Shown in pieces: positions 15,889 to 23,741 of a stretch of 64,000 bases of DNA (position 1 is the first letter of the stretch; the number at the start of each line of letters is the position of its first letter). The stretch is from assembly GCF_030295745.1 (NCBI RefSeq), contig NZ_AP027291.1:1674001-1738000 (forward strand), given 5' to 3'. Made by a program: the position numbers and the translations under genes. Origin of the DNA: Mycolicibacterium sp. TUM20985. Its GTDB lineage: Bacteria; Actinomycetota; Actinomycetes; Mycobacteriales; Mycobacteriaceae. Below the pieces are notes generated by a model, which saw nothing but the letters and a program-made list of their open reading frames with translations, was not told where the DNA came from and did not search any database.

Positions 15889-16706
15889 CAGCGGGGGTGG
15901 TCCATGCGTTCCAGGGCGGTGTCGGCGACCGTGAAGACGGTGCCCTGCGGGGCGGATGCCGCGTCGGCGAGGTTGGCGGCGTGCCGGACGTCCTTCTGAA
16001 GCAACGCACCGGCGATGGGCGCCAGCGACGCCAGGGTGCCGCCGAACATGGAGATGCTGCTGACGGCCTTGCTGGTCGCCGAGCCGCGGGCGAGTACCTC
16101 GCACAGCCGATCCCGCGGCACACCTAGCGACTCGCCGAGTTCCAGTGTGCTGATCGCAGCGCCGAGATTCGCGCTGAAGAGCAGGTTGTTCAGGATCTTG
16201 GTGACCTGTCCGGCGCCGAGGGGCCCGAGATGCACGACGGGGTCGGCGTAGGTCTCGAAGACTGGCCGGCACTTGGCCACGACGTGGTCCTCGCCGCCGA
16301 CCATGACGAGCAGCGTGCCCTCGGACGCGGCGGGTGCGCCACCGCTCACGGGGGCGTCGATGATCGAAATACCGCGCGTCGCAGCCGATTCGGCGATCTC
16401 ACGACAGGTGTCCGGGTGCACGGTGCTGTGAATCGCCACGATGCCTCCCGGGGCCAGGCCGGCGAGCACGCCGGTGTCGCCGTCGAGCACCTGCCGGACG
16501 TCGTCGTCCCCGACCACGCAGAGGCAGACCAGATCGCTCGCCGCAGCCAGTTCGGCGGGTGACCCGGCGATCTTCGCCGCAGTGTCGGCAAAGGGTGCAA
16601 CGGATTCGGGGCGTCGTCCCCACAGCGTCAGGTCATATCCGCCCTCGACGATCCGCCTCGCCATCGGTGCACCCTGGCTACCCAGTCCGATGAATCCGAC
16701 CCGCAT
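15888..16706 (-). CDS. 3-hydroxyisobutyrate dehydrogenase-like oxidoreductase
   Basis: 272 residues from an ATG preceded by AGGAGGAGGAA. It has the MRVGFIGLGSQGAPMARRIV nucleotide-binding start, IIDAPVSGGAPAASEGTL and GAGQVTKILNNLLFSANLGA with the catalytic Lys. It is a clear tandem paralogue of the gene that follows, with one-base overlaps on both sides. Two copies in one operon suggest two beta-hydroxy acid substrates, two stereoisomers or a hetero-oligomer. In this copy MGAP is replaced by QGAP. Confidence 0.88.
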   Translation of the reverse strand: MRVGFIGLGSQGAPMARRIVEGGYDLTLWGRRPESVAPFADTAAKIAGSPAELAAASDLVCLCVVGDDDVRQVLDGDTGVLAGLAPGGIVAIHSTVHPDTCREIAESAATRGISIIDAPVSGGAPAASEGTLLVMVGGEDHVVAKCRPVFETYADPVVHLGPLGAGQVTKILNNLLFSANLGAAISTLELGESLGVPRDRLCEVLARGSATSKAVSSISMFGGTLASLAPIAGALLQKDVRHAANLADAASAPQGTVFTVADTALERMDHPR

Positions 16707-17590
16707 CAGTTCCTCCTCCTCGTCACGTCTTCCTCGGCGAGGCAGCCCTCGACGAACGACAGCACCCGGTCGTGATAGGTCTCGGCAGCCCACCCGACGC
16801 TGAGATTGTGGCCGCTGTCGGCCATTTCGTTGAGCGCCACCCGCGGCGATGCGGTGAACAGCGCGGCGATGTCGGCCAGCGACTCCGGGGTGGACTCCCA
16901 CACGGCTTCGTGTTCGGCAACGCTGACCTGAACCGGAACCGTCACCCGGGCCGCGACCGCGGGGAAGTTCCGGCGCGGCCAGTCTCCGGTGACCTCGGCC
17001 TCGTACGCCGCTCCCGGTCCCGAGAGCGTGCCGGTGAGCACCTCCGCGGGGTAGAGCTCGGTGGGCTGCCAGAGCAGATCGCGCAGGCCTGCCGGTCGCA
17101 AGGTTGCGGTGGCCTGGCTGATGACCGCCTTCGCCTCGGGGTTGTACCGCAGGCCGGTGCCGGCCACCTCGACGCCGATCACGTCGGCGCGACTCTCGTC
17201 GACCGCCATGCGAAGGCCCAGTTCACAACCCGCCGAATGCGCCATCAGGAACATCCCCGCGCCACGGCCGGCGCCGACGATGGCGTCCACTGCTCCGAAC
17301 GCCAGCTCGACCCGCCGATCGGCATCCGACATCTGGTCCTGGTAGAGCGCCGAGGTGCCGTAACCCGGACGATCGAGGGCGACGGCCGTGTATCCGCGCG
17401 ATGCGGCCAAGCGCAGCAACGAGAGTCGTGGCCGACCGGGGCAGTCGAAGTAGCGGGCGGACGTCGCACCGCCGTGGACTGCCACGATGACTGCCCGGGG
17501 GTCGGGCACCTCGGCGACGAGTGCCGACATCGGCACGCCGCCGACCATGACGACGCGTGGCCGGGGCTCGGTGTCGGTGTCGGGGCTCAC
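16706..17590 (-). CDS. alpha/beta hydrolase
   Basis: 294 residues. Fold landmarks: VAVHGGATSARYF (oxyanion region), ALDRPGYGTSA, nucleophile elbow AHSAGCE with the catalytic Ser, and a late MADSGHNLSVG segment supplying the His. It should hydrolyse an ester, thioester or C-C bond. It overlaps the DUF35-thiolase gene by four bases, so it is translated in the same operon. The substrate class cannot be deduced. Confidence 0.85.
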   Translation of the reverse strand: MSPDTDTEPRPRVVMVGGVPMSALVAEVPDPRAVIVAVHGGATSARYFDCPGRPRLSLLRLAASRGYTAVALDRPGYGTSALYQDQMSDADRRVELAFGAVDAIVGAGRGAGMFLMAHSAGCELGLRMAVDESRADVIGVEVAGTGLRYNPEAKAVISQATATLRPAGLRDLLWQPTELYPAEVLTGTLSGPGAAYEAEVTGDWPRRNFPAVAARVTVPVQVSVAEHEAVWESTPESLADIAALFTASPRVALNEMADSGHNLSVGWAAETYHDRVLSFVEGCLAEEDVTRRRN

Positions 17591-19242
17591 GTGTCGGTCC
17601 TCAGCAGCAGCACGCCGCTGGGGGTGAGGCCGCCACTGCTGACCACCGCCACCTTGGCGTCCGCGACCTGCCGCTCACCCGCGTCGCCGCGGAGCTGCGA
17701 GACCGCTTCGTACATCAAGCCCATTCCATGCGTGCGACCGTGCGACAGCTGGCCGCCGTGGGTATTGAGCGGGATCACGCCGTCGCGGGCGATGTTCCGG
17801 CCACCGTCGAGGAAGTCCTTCGCCTCACCGATCCCGCAGAAGCCGAGCGCCTCCAGCCACGACAGACAGTTGAAGGTGAACCCGTCGTAGAGCTCGGCCA
17901 CGTCGACGTCCTTGGGCCGTAACGAGGTTCGGCTCCACAGATGCGCCGACTGACCGAGCACCTGCGGTTCGTGCGTCATGGTCGTCTGATCCCAGTCCGT
18001 CCGTTCGATGATCTGGGTGCCCACCGCCTCGAACAGGATCGGCGGTTTGGGCATGTCCCTGGCGACGTCGACGGCCGACACGATCACGGCCACCGCGCCG
18101 TCGCAGGGCACGTCGCAGTCGTACAGTCCGAACGGCGTGGTGATCAGCCGCGCGTTCAGGTAGTCGTCCATGGTCATTGGATCTCGATAGATGGCAGTCG
18201 GGTTCAAGGCCGCATTCGCCCGCTGGTTCAACGCAATCCAGCCGAGTGTCTCGCGCGTCGTGCCGTACCGGTGGAAGTGGCGCTGTGCGTTGAGCGCCAA
18301 CGTATGTGCCGCCGACGTCGCCCCGAAGGGCATCTGCCAGCTCGTGGTGCGCGCGCCTCCCGGCGGGGACATCCGGCCTTCCTTCAGCAGTTGACCAAAG
18401 GTCGCCTCCCAGAGGGTGCGGAAGCAGAGCACGTGACGCGCGAGACCGGTGGCGACGGCCGTCATCGCGGCGATCACCGCACCGCCTGGGCCGAAGGTGT
18501 CCATCCCTCCGTTGATCCACGTCGGGTGCAAGCCGAGTGCGCCCTCGAGCGCGCTCACTCCGCCCTCGCCCATCCCGGCGATGTCGAGACCCGGATAGGT
18601 CGACATGCCGTCGATGTCGTCGAGCGTCAGACCCGCGTCGGCGACCGCGGCCTCGCAGGAATCGATCGTCAGCGACAGCGGCGGCACCATCAACCGGCGG
18701 CCGAGCCGTGAGGCGCCGATCCCGGTGATCGCCGAGTGGTCCTCGAACTTCTCCCGGCCGAGCATCGGGCGGACGTGCTTGCCGAAGTCCTGCGGGGCGA
18801 TCTCGTCGACCGGTTCTGGCAGCGGCGTCTCGTCGGCGGACGGCCGGAACAGCGGCAGCCACACGTCGTCGAGTTGCTGGAACACCACCTCGACGGACTG
18901 GCCGATCTCGAGGCCGTCGGGGTCGCACTCGATGATGTTGGTGGTCAACCGAACCCGCGGATCCTCGGCGATGGCGACCTGCGCCACTACGTACGGCGGC
19001 GGCAGATCGGGGAAGCCGAAGCGGTGGTTGACGGTGAATGCCGACAACGAAGCCTTGCCCGACACCGCGCGAACGCCCATGTCGTGGCTGCGGCAGTAGC
19101 GGCAGATCGGCGCGGGCGGGTGGATCAACGCCTGGCAGGCCTGACACTCCTGGAGCCGGAGCCGGCCGTCGGCCCCCGAGGTCCAGAAGTACCCGTTGTC
19201 GAGCGTGAGCTGTGGCAGTGGGCGTCCCGGGACGTCCACCAC
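17587..19242 (-). CDS. DUF35-thiolase fusion, Ltp2-like
   Basis: 551 residues in two parts. Residues 1-150 are a DUF35 (ChsH2-type) module: a rubredoxin-like zinc ribbon with Cys33/Cys36 and Cys47/Cys50, then an OB fold (GKASLSAFTVNHRFGFPDLP). Residues 165-551 are a thiolase-fold domain of the lipid-transfer/SCP-x type (ITGIGASRLGRRL, NAQRHFHRYGTTRETLGWIA, DVAELYDGFTFNCLSWLEAL, NTHGGQLSHGRTHGMG). In cholesterol degradation the retro-aldolase Ltp2 needs a separate DUF35 partner; here both are one chain. A retro-aldol or thiolytic role is inferred. The start may be either of two consecutive GTG codons. Confidence 0.88.
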   Translation of the reverse strand: MVDVPGRPLPQLTLDNGYFWTSGADGRLRLQECQACQALIHPPAPICRYCRSHDMGVRAVSGKASLSAFTVNHRFGFPDLPPPYVVAQVAIAEDPRVRLTTNIIECDPDGLEIGQSVEVVFQQLDDVWLPLFRPSADETPLPEPVDEIAPQDFGKHVRPMLGREKFEDHSAITGIGASRLGRRLMVPPLSLTIDSCEAAVADAGLTLDDIDGMSTYPGLDIAGMGEGGVSALEGALGLHPTWINGGMDTFGPGGAVIAAMTAVATGLARHVLCFRTLWEATFGQLLKEGRMSPPGGARTTSWQMPFGATSAAHTLALNAQRHFHRYGTTRETLGWIALNQRANAALNPTAIYRDPMTMDDYLNARLITTPFGLYDCDVPCDGAVAVIVSAVDVARDMPKPPILFEAVGTQIIERTDWDQTTMTHEPQVLGQSAHLWSRTSLRPKDVDVAELYDGFTFNCLSWLEALGFCGIGEAKDFLDGGRNIARDGVIPLNTHGGQLSHGRTHGMGLMYEAVSQLRGDAGERQVADAKVAVVSSGGLTPSGVLLLRTDT

Positions 19243-19243
19243 G

Positions 19244-19474
19244 TCAGTTGCCCGCCGCGGCGGCGTCGGTGGCCAGTTCGATGATCGCGTGCACCGGACA
19301 GTCCAGCAGCGCCCGCTTCACCGCGTCCTCGTCGCCGTCCCGAACGACACCGTTGCCGATCAACGAGGCGTAGCCCCAGTCGTCCAGCGAGAAGTAGTCG
19401 GGTGCGTGCTTGGCGCACGCGCCGAAGCCGTCACAGATCGTGCGGTCCAACCGAATCCTGATGGACTTGCTCAC
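19244..19474 (-). CDS. single-cluster ferredoxin
   Basis: 76 residues from a GTG overlapping the NuoF-like gene's stop by four bases. The motif CDGFGAC gives Cys14 and Cys20 with Phe17 at the variable position, plus distal Cys59 in DCPV. It belongs to the mycobacterial 3Fe-4S P450-ferredoxin family, but no P450 is adjacent. Its partner is probably the NuoF-like flavoprotein, for which it could be the electron acceptor or donor. Confidence 0.85.
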   Translation of the reverse strand: MSKSIRIRLDRTICDGFGACAKHAPDYFSLDDWGYASLIGNGVVRDGDEDAVKRALLDCPVHAIIELATDAAAAGN

Positions 19475-20763
19475 CACACCGCCTCCACTTCGTAGGGCCG
19501 CAGCACACTGTTCTGGTCGATCTGGCACGCGTCGCACACGCCGTCGAGGTGATGGGCCACTGCCTCGGGGAATTGGAGCAGCAGGCTGGCCGCCACGTTG
19601 GTGGCCGCATCGAGCGTCGCGCACGCACCGCGCCCGCGAAGCTGCACCGACCACCGCTCCAACCGGGTCACGTCCTCCGCCGTCGCGACGCCTTGGCAGA
19701 GTGCCCTCGTGACGGCCGACATCGCCGCGGTGCCGTTGAAACAGGAGCCGCACTGGCCGGCGTTCTCGCGATCGAAGTACGCCATCACCAACGCCGCGAC
19801 GGCGACCGGGCAGTTGTCGGTGATGAGCGCAACGGCTCCGCAGCCCAGGCCGCTACCCAGGCCGCGCATGGTCTCGTGGTCCAGCGTGGCGGTCAGGACC
19901 GTCCGGTTCAACAAGCCGGCGAAATACCCGCCCATCAAGACGCCGTTGACGTGGTCCGGCGAGACGCCGTGCAGCTCAAGCAGATCGGTGAAGGGCACCC
20001 CATGCGGAAGTTCGTAGAGCGCGGCGGGGTGTCCTGCCCCGGTCACGGTGGCCAGGAACGTGCCCGGTGAGGCCGAGGTGCCCTCGGATCGGTAGGCGTC
20101 GGCGCCGTGCCGGAGCAGGAACGGCAGGTTGGCCAACGTTTCGACGTTGCTGACCAGCGTCGGGTTGCCGTCGACACCGCACTCGAAGGGCCTTGGCGGC
20201 TTGTCGGTCGGTTTGGCCGGTCCACCGTTGATCGCGCGGACCGCCGCGGTCTCCTCGCCGGCCACGTAACCCGGTCGCACGCTGACCACGTCGATGGGGG
20301 GAAGAGCGTCACCCGCCTCGGCGATGGCGTCGGTCATGGCCTGTGCCGCCGAGGTGTCCGACACGTAGACGACGGCGCGTGCGGCCGCCACCATCCGCGC
20401 AGCCAGCCGCACTCCGTCGAGCACGAGGTGCGGACGGTTCCGCAGCAGCCACTTGTCCTTGATCGAGGCGGGCTCACCCTCTTCGCCGTTGGCGACGACG
20501 ACGGTGTCGCGGCCCGACCTGCCCGCCTCCCGGACCGCACGCAGCTTCACCGCCATCGGAAAGGCGGCGCCCCCGCGTCCGAGAAGGCCACCGAGATCGA
20601 CCTCGTCGAGCAGCGCGTCCGGGTCGTCGACGTCCTGGTAACCGCCCGCGCGCACGTAGGTGGCGTGGTCCTCGGTCGTCTCCTCGAGGCGCAGCAGCCG
20701 CGGCCGCATGCCCGGCCAGGCGGCGATGGTGAGTTCCGCGGCCAGCCCGTTGGGTGCAGTCAT
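19471..20763 (-). CDS. NuoF-like NADH-binding flavoprotein
   Basis: 430 residues, similar to complex I subunit NuoF/51 kDa. GRGGAAFP (62-69) and NGEEGEPASIKDKW (92-105) form the FMN/NADH site, an SLBB-like region follows, and the C-terminal part has the helical iron-sulphur region. The expected C-x2-C-x2-C...C ligand set appears as Cys338, Cys341, no Cys at 344, and Cys381, so one ligand is missing; an extra CDAC lies at 410-413. It stands alone with a ferredoxin rather than in a nuo operon, so it may be an NAD(P)H:ferredoxin reductase feeding P450s. It is first in its operon. Confidence 0.85.
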   Translation of the reverse strand: MTAPNGLAAELTIAAWPGMRPRLLRLEETTEDHATYVRAGGYQDVDDPDALLDEVDLGGLLGRGGAAFPMAVKLRAVREAGRSGRDTVVVANGEEGEPASIKDKWLLRNRPHLVLDGVRLAARMVAAARAVVYVSDTSAAQAMTDAIAEAGDALPPIDVVSVRPGYVAGEETAAVRAINGGPAKPTDKPPRPFECGVDGNPTLVSNVETLANLPFLLRHGADAYRSEGTSASPGTFLATVTGAGHPAALYELPHGVPFTDLLELHGVSPDHVNGVLMGGYFAGLLNRTVLTATLDHETMRGLGSGLGCGAVALITDNCPVAVAALVMAYFDRENAGQCGSCFNGTAAMSAVTRALCQGVATAEDVTRLERWSVQLRGRGACATLDAATNVAASLLLQFPEAVAHHLDGVCDACQIDQNSVLRPYEVEAVW

Positions 20764-20799
20764 GTCTGTGCCTTCCTGCCCGCGGATAGGCTGGCGGGC

Positions 20800-21282
20800 A
20801 TGAGAACTGCGGTGGTCCGTGTCGCCGTCGATCCGGCGGACCGGCTCGTGGGCGCCCAGCTAACCGAGGGCATGTCCGACCTCGTCGTGTTGGCTGCGGG
20901 CGCGGGCGTGGGCGTGGTCGACATCGACCTCGCGTCGCTTCCTCCAAGCCGCAGGCAGGTCGAATTGCTGATCGTCGGGGACGACGTCGACGAACTCCGG
21001 CGTACGGCAGTCGAGCTGTGCGCCAAGGCCTTCGGGGTGCACGGCGCGCAGCCCACGGTCGGCGTACTGACCTATGTGAGTAGGGGTACCGATGACGATG
21101 CGCACGGCGTACTGACGGGGCTTGGGCTGGACGGCGAGATCATGCGCGTGGCCGGCGACGAAGGCTGGGACGTCGTCACGGTCACGCTGCGCAAGGCCGA
21201 CCTCGAACGCGTGCCCGAGAGCCGTGTGCACACCGCGCTGGAGGCCTCGCTGAACTGCGAGGTCCGCATCGTCGCCGTGTGA
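20800..21282 (+). CDS. conserved hypothetical protein
   Basis: 160 residues from the ATG reading MRTAVVRVAVDPADRLVGAQ, 36 bases from the divergent NuoF-like gene. The frame is open far upstream, but only antisense to that gene. The protein looks like two alpha/beta repeats (RQVELLIVGDDVDELRRTA, then DGEIMRVAGDEGWDVVTVTL). No signal, membrane segment or catalytic motif is seen. It may share a bidirectional promoter with the NuoF-like operon. Function not recognised. Confidence 0.68.
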   Translation: MRTAVVRVAVDPADRLVGAQLTEGMSDLVVLAAGAGVGVVDIDLASLPPSRRQVELLIVGDDVDELRRTAVELCAKAFGVHGAQPTVGVLTYVSRGTDDDAHGVLTGLGLDGEIMRVAGDEGWDVVTVTLRKADLERVPESRVHTALEASLNCEVRIVAV

Positions 21283-21296
21283 TGGCCGAATCTGCA

Positions 21297-22169
21297 TCAA
21301 CGGCCGACGAATTCGAGGATCGCGGGGGCCGCCTGGACCCACGTGTCGAAGAGGCAGAAGTCCTTTCCGCCACTGGCGGTGAACTTCTCTCCCGCGCGCT
21401 CCCAGGCGTCCTCCGGCCATGGGGGGTCGATCAGCTCCGAACCCCTGATCAGACAGCTCACCTCGAGTGAGGTCCGCTTCGGGTGGTCCCAGTCGTTCTC
21501 GCCGCCGCGGATGATCAACGTCGGCACCTTGATGTCGTCGAACAGGCCGTCCTCGACTCCCGGGATGGTCTGACCGGGTTTCGACACGAAGGCGTTGAGC
21601 CAGCGCAGCATCACCTTGAGGAACTCGTCGGCATCCAGTGCGCCGAACCGGTCCGCGTTGGCCGGATTCTCGGCGATGCGTTCCTTCCACTCGCCGACGT
21701 GAAGGAGACCTCCGATTCCCGCTCCGCGAACCGCGAGAATGCTGGGCACGATGTAGTGCCCACCGAGAACGAACGATCCGTAGACACCGCCGACGATGTT
21801 CCACACCACCAGCTTCGTCGCCAGTTCGGGATAGAGGATCGTGGTCAGGATCGAATCGCGGGCGCCGCCAGAGCCGCCCGCGATGATGCACGGCCCGATC
21901 TCCAGCTTGGTGATCAGCTGCATCAACGTCTCGGCGCGCATGTGGGATTCGCTGTACCCGTAGAACTGCACGTCCGATGCCCCGCAGTTGGGGCGGTCCC
22001 ACAACAGCACGCGGTGACCGCCCGCGACCAGTGCCTCGGCCAGGGGGCGCAACCCCGGGATGTCCTTGCTGAACCGGCCTCCCGGGGTCAGGGCGATGAA
22101 ATCACCGCTGTCGCCCAGGATCTCGTACACGACGTTGCCGCCGTTGATCATCATCTTCTCGACTGTCAA
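21297..22169 (-). CDS. alpha/beta hydrolase
   Basis: 290 residues. LTPGGRFSKDIPGLRPLAEA and LLWDRPNCGASDVQF give the core strands, and IIAGGSGGARDSIL is the nucleophile elbow (G-G-S-G-G). The shape recalls hydrolases acting on aromatic or alicyclic ring-cleavage products, but specificity is inference. It is last in a four-gene minus-strand operon behind a Rieske ferredoxin and two amidohydrolases. Confidence 0.85.
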   Translation of the reverse strand: MTVEKMMINGGNVVYEILGDSGDFIALTPGGRFSKDIPGLRPLAEALVAGGHRVLLWDRPNCGASDVQFYGYSESHMRAETLMQLITKLEIGPCIIAGGSGGARDSILTTILYPELATKLVVWNIVGGVYGSFVLGGHYIVPSILAVRGAGIGGLLHVGEWKERIAENPANADRFGALDADEFLKVMLRWLNAFVSKPGQTIPGVEDGLFDDIKVPTLIIRGGENDWDHPKRTSLEVSCLIRGSELIDPPWPEDAWERAGEKFTASGGKDFCLFDTWVQAAPAILEFVGR

Positions 22170-22184
22170 CGTCTCTCCGGTTGG

Positions 22185-22574
22185 TCAGGCCTGGACCAGG
22201 ACGTCGTCGCCGACGACCCGAACCGGGTAGGTGCGGATGCTCCACTCCGGCTTGACCGCAGTGGTCCCGGTGGCGAGCTCGAAACCCCATTGGTGCCAAG
22301 GGCAGAAGATGAACTCCAGATCACGCACCATGACGGCGTCGCCGGGAACGGTCTCGTCCACCACGTTGCGGCCGCGGGGCCGTCCCGAACACAGCGGGCC
22401 GCCCTCGTGCGGGCAATAGTTGGCGATGGCGTAGAACGTCCCGTTGACGTTGTAGACACCGACGCCGTGCCGGCCGATGGGGACCAATTTGTGTGTGCCC
22501 GAGGGGATTTCGTCGACGGTGGCGACGACGTGCTCCCGCCCCTGCGCCAGCCGGGGCGTCGTGTCCTTCGCCAT
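22185..22574 (-). CDS. Rieske [2Fe-2S] ferredoxin
   Basis: 129 residues with one Rieske domain: Cys54/His56 in YCPHEGGPLC and Cys91/His94 in CPWHQW. There is no catalytic iron domain, so it is an electron carrier or a small regulatory Rieske protein rather than an oxygenase. It sits 3 bases after the upstream amidohydrolase and before the hydrolase gene. Its oxygenase partner is not adjacent; the KshA-like protein elsewhere in the window is one candidate. Confidence 0.9.
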   Translation of the reverse strand: MAKDTTPRLAQGREHVVATVDEIPSGTHKLVPIGRHGVGVYNVNGTFYAIANYCPHEGGPLCSGRPRGRNVVDETVPGDAVMVRDLEFIFCPWHQWGFELATGTTAVKPEWSIRTYPVRVVGDDVLVQA

Positions 22575-22577
22575 GGG

Positions 22578-23720
22578 TTAGAAGACCCGGACCTGTCCCT
22601 CGAGGACTGGCACGGTGTCCGGCAGCTTGTAGAACTCGAGACCGTTGCGGAACATGATCGCCTCGCGCGCGTGCTCGGGCAGATGCTTGACCAACCAGCG
22701 CGGGTCGTCGAACGTCCAGTGCGGGTAGTCGGAGGAGTACAGCAGGATCTTCTCGCACTCCATCCATTCGAACGCGCGCGAGAGCTCGGTCTTGTCCTCG
22801 GGGTAGTCCAGCGGCTGCGTCGTGAACTTGATGTTGCTCTTGACGTACTCCGATGGTTTGCGCTTGATGGTCATCCGCGACTTGCGCTTGGCGTAGATGG
22901 CGTCCATGCGCCACATCAGCGGCAGGATCCAGCTGAAGGCGTGCTCGATGAACACGACCTTCAAGGTGGGGTGGCGGTCGAACGTGCCGTCGAAGATGAG
23001 GCTCATGACCTGATTCGCCGCCAGCAGCGAGTAGGTGACCATGAAGTCGTGGTTGTAACTCGGCAGCCCGACCGGCGGAATCGGCAGTGTCTCGTATACG
23101 CCACGCGACAGATGGCAGCTGATCGGCATGTCGTATTTGGTGGCGGCCGCCCAGATGGGGTCGTAGATCGGGTCGCCCCACGACGGACGCGGCTCCGCCT
23201 TGATCAGGATCTGGGACATGTAGGGGTGTTCGGCCCACTTCTCGATCTCGCGGACCGCGCCCACCGGGTCCTCGATGGCGATGCAGATGGAACCACGCCA
23301 GCGTTGGTGCCAGTTGTTGTGGCTGTCGAGCCAGTTGTCGGCGAGCCATGAATTGGTGGCGATGCAGTAGGCCTGCGTCGCCTCGGCCAGCCGGGATTCG
23401 CCGTGGGTGGGCTCGAGGATGGCGATGTCCGAGCCGGCCTCCATGATGAGCTGCCGGGTGGCCATGTCCGGGTCACTGCAAGCGAATTCACCGTCGGGCG
23501 GGAACGTGTCGAGCCGCATCGCGTAGGAGTGCGCGTAGTCGGGTGCGTCGTAGTAGATCGTGTCGCCCACTGCGTGATTGGTGAAGTACCCGCTGCGCCA
23601 CGGTTCCGGGATGTACTCCACCAACTCGCCACGGCGCGGCATCGGGTGCACGTCGGAGTCGACGCACCGCACCGCGATGCGCTCGGCGGCGGGCACCCGT
23701 GGATTGGTCGTGATCGTCAT
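22578..23720 (-). CDS. amidohydrolase family 2 protein
   Basis: 380 residues of the TIM-barrel amidohydrolase-2 (decarboxylase/hydrolase) family. The N-terminal metal motif is DSDVHPMP, the middle strands include EPTHGES and PISCHLSRGVYE, and the C-terminal SSDYPHWTFDDP carries the catalytic Asp. Members decarboxylate or hydrolyse cyclic carboxylic acids. It is one of two adjacent, clearly related family members, which may act in sequence or as a hetero-oligomer. The substrate is unknown. Confidence 0.87.
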   Translation of the reverse strand: MTITTNPRVPAAERIAVRCVDSDVHPMPRRGELVEYIPEPWRSGYFTNHAVGDTIYYDAPDYAHSYAMRLDTFPPDGEFACSDPDMATRQLIMEAGSDIAILEPTHGESRLAEATQAYCIATNSWLADNWLDSHNNWHQRWRGSICIAIEDPVGAVREIEKWAEHPYMSQILIKAEPRPSWGDPIYDPIWAAATKYDMPISCHLSRGVYETLPIPPVGLPSYNHDFMVTYSLLAANQVMSLIFDGTFDRHPTLKVVFIEHAFSWILPLMWRMDAIYAKRKSRMTIKRKPSEYVKSNIKFTTQPLDYPEDKTELSRAFEWMECEKILLYSSDYPHWTFDDPRWLVKHLPEHAREAIMFRNGLEFYKLPDTVPVLEGQVRVF

Positions 23721-23741
23721 GTTGGCCTCCTCGCCATCGAT

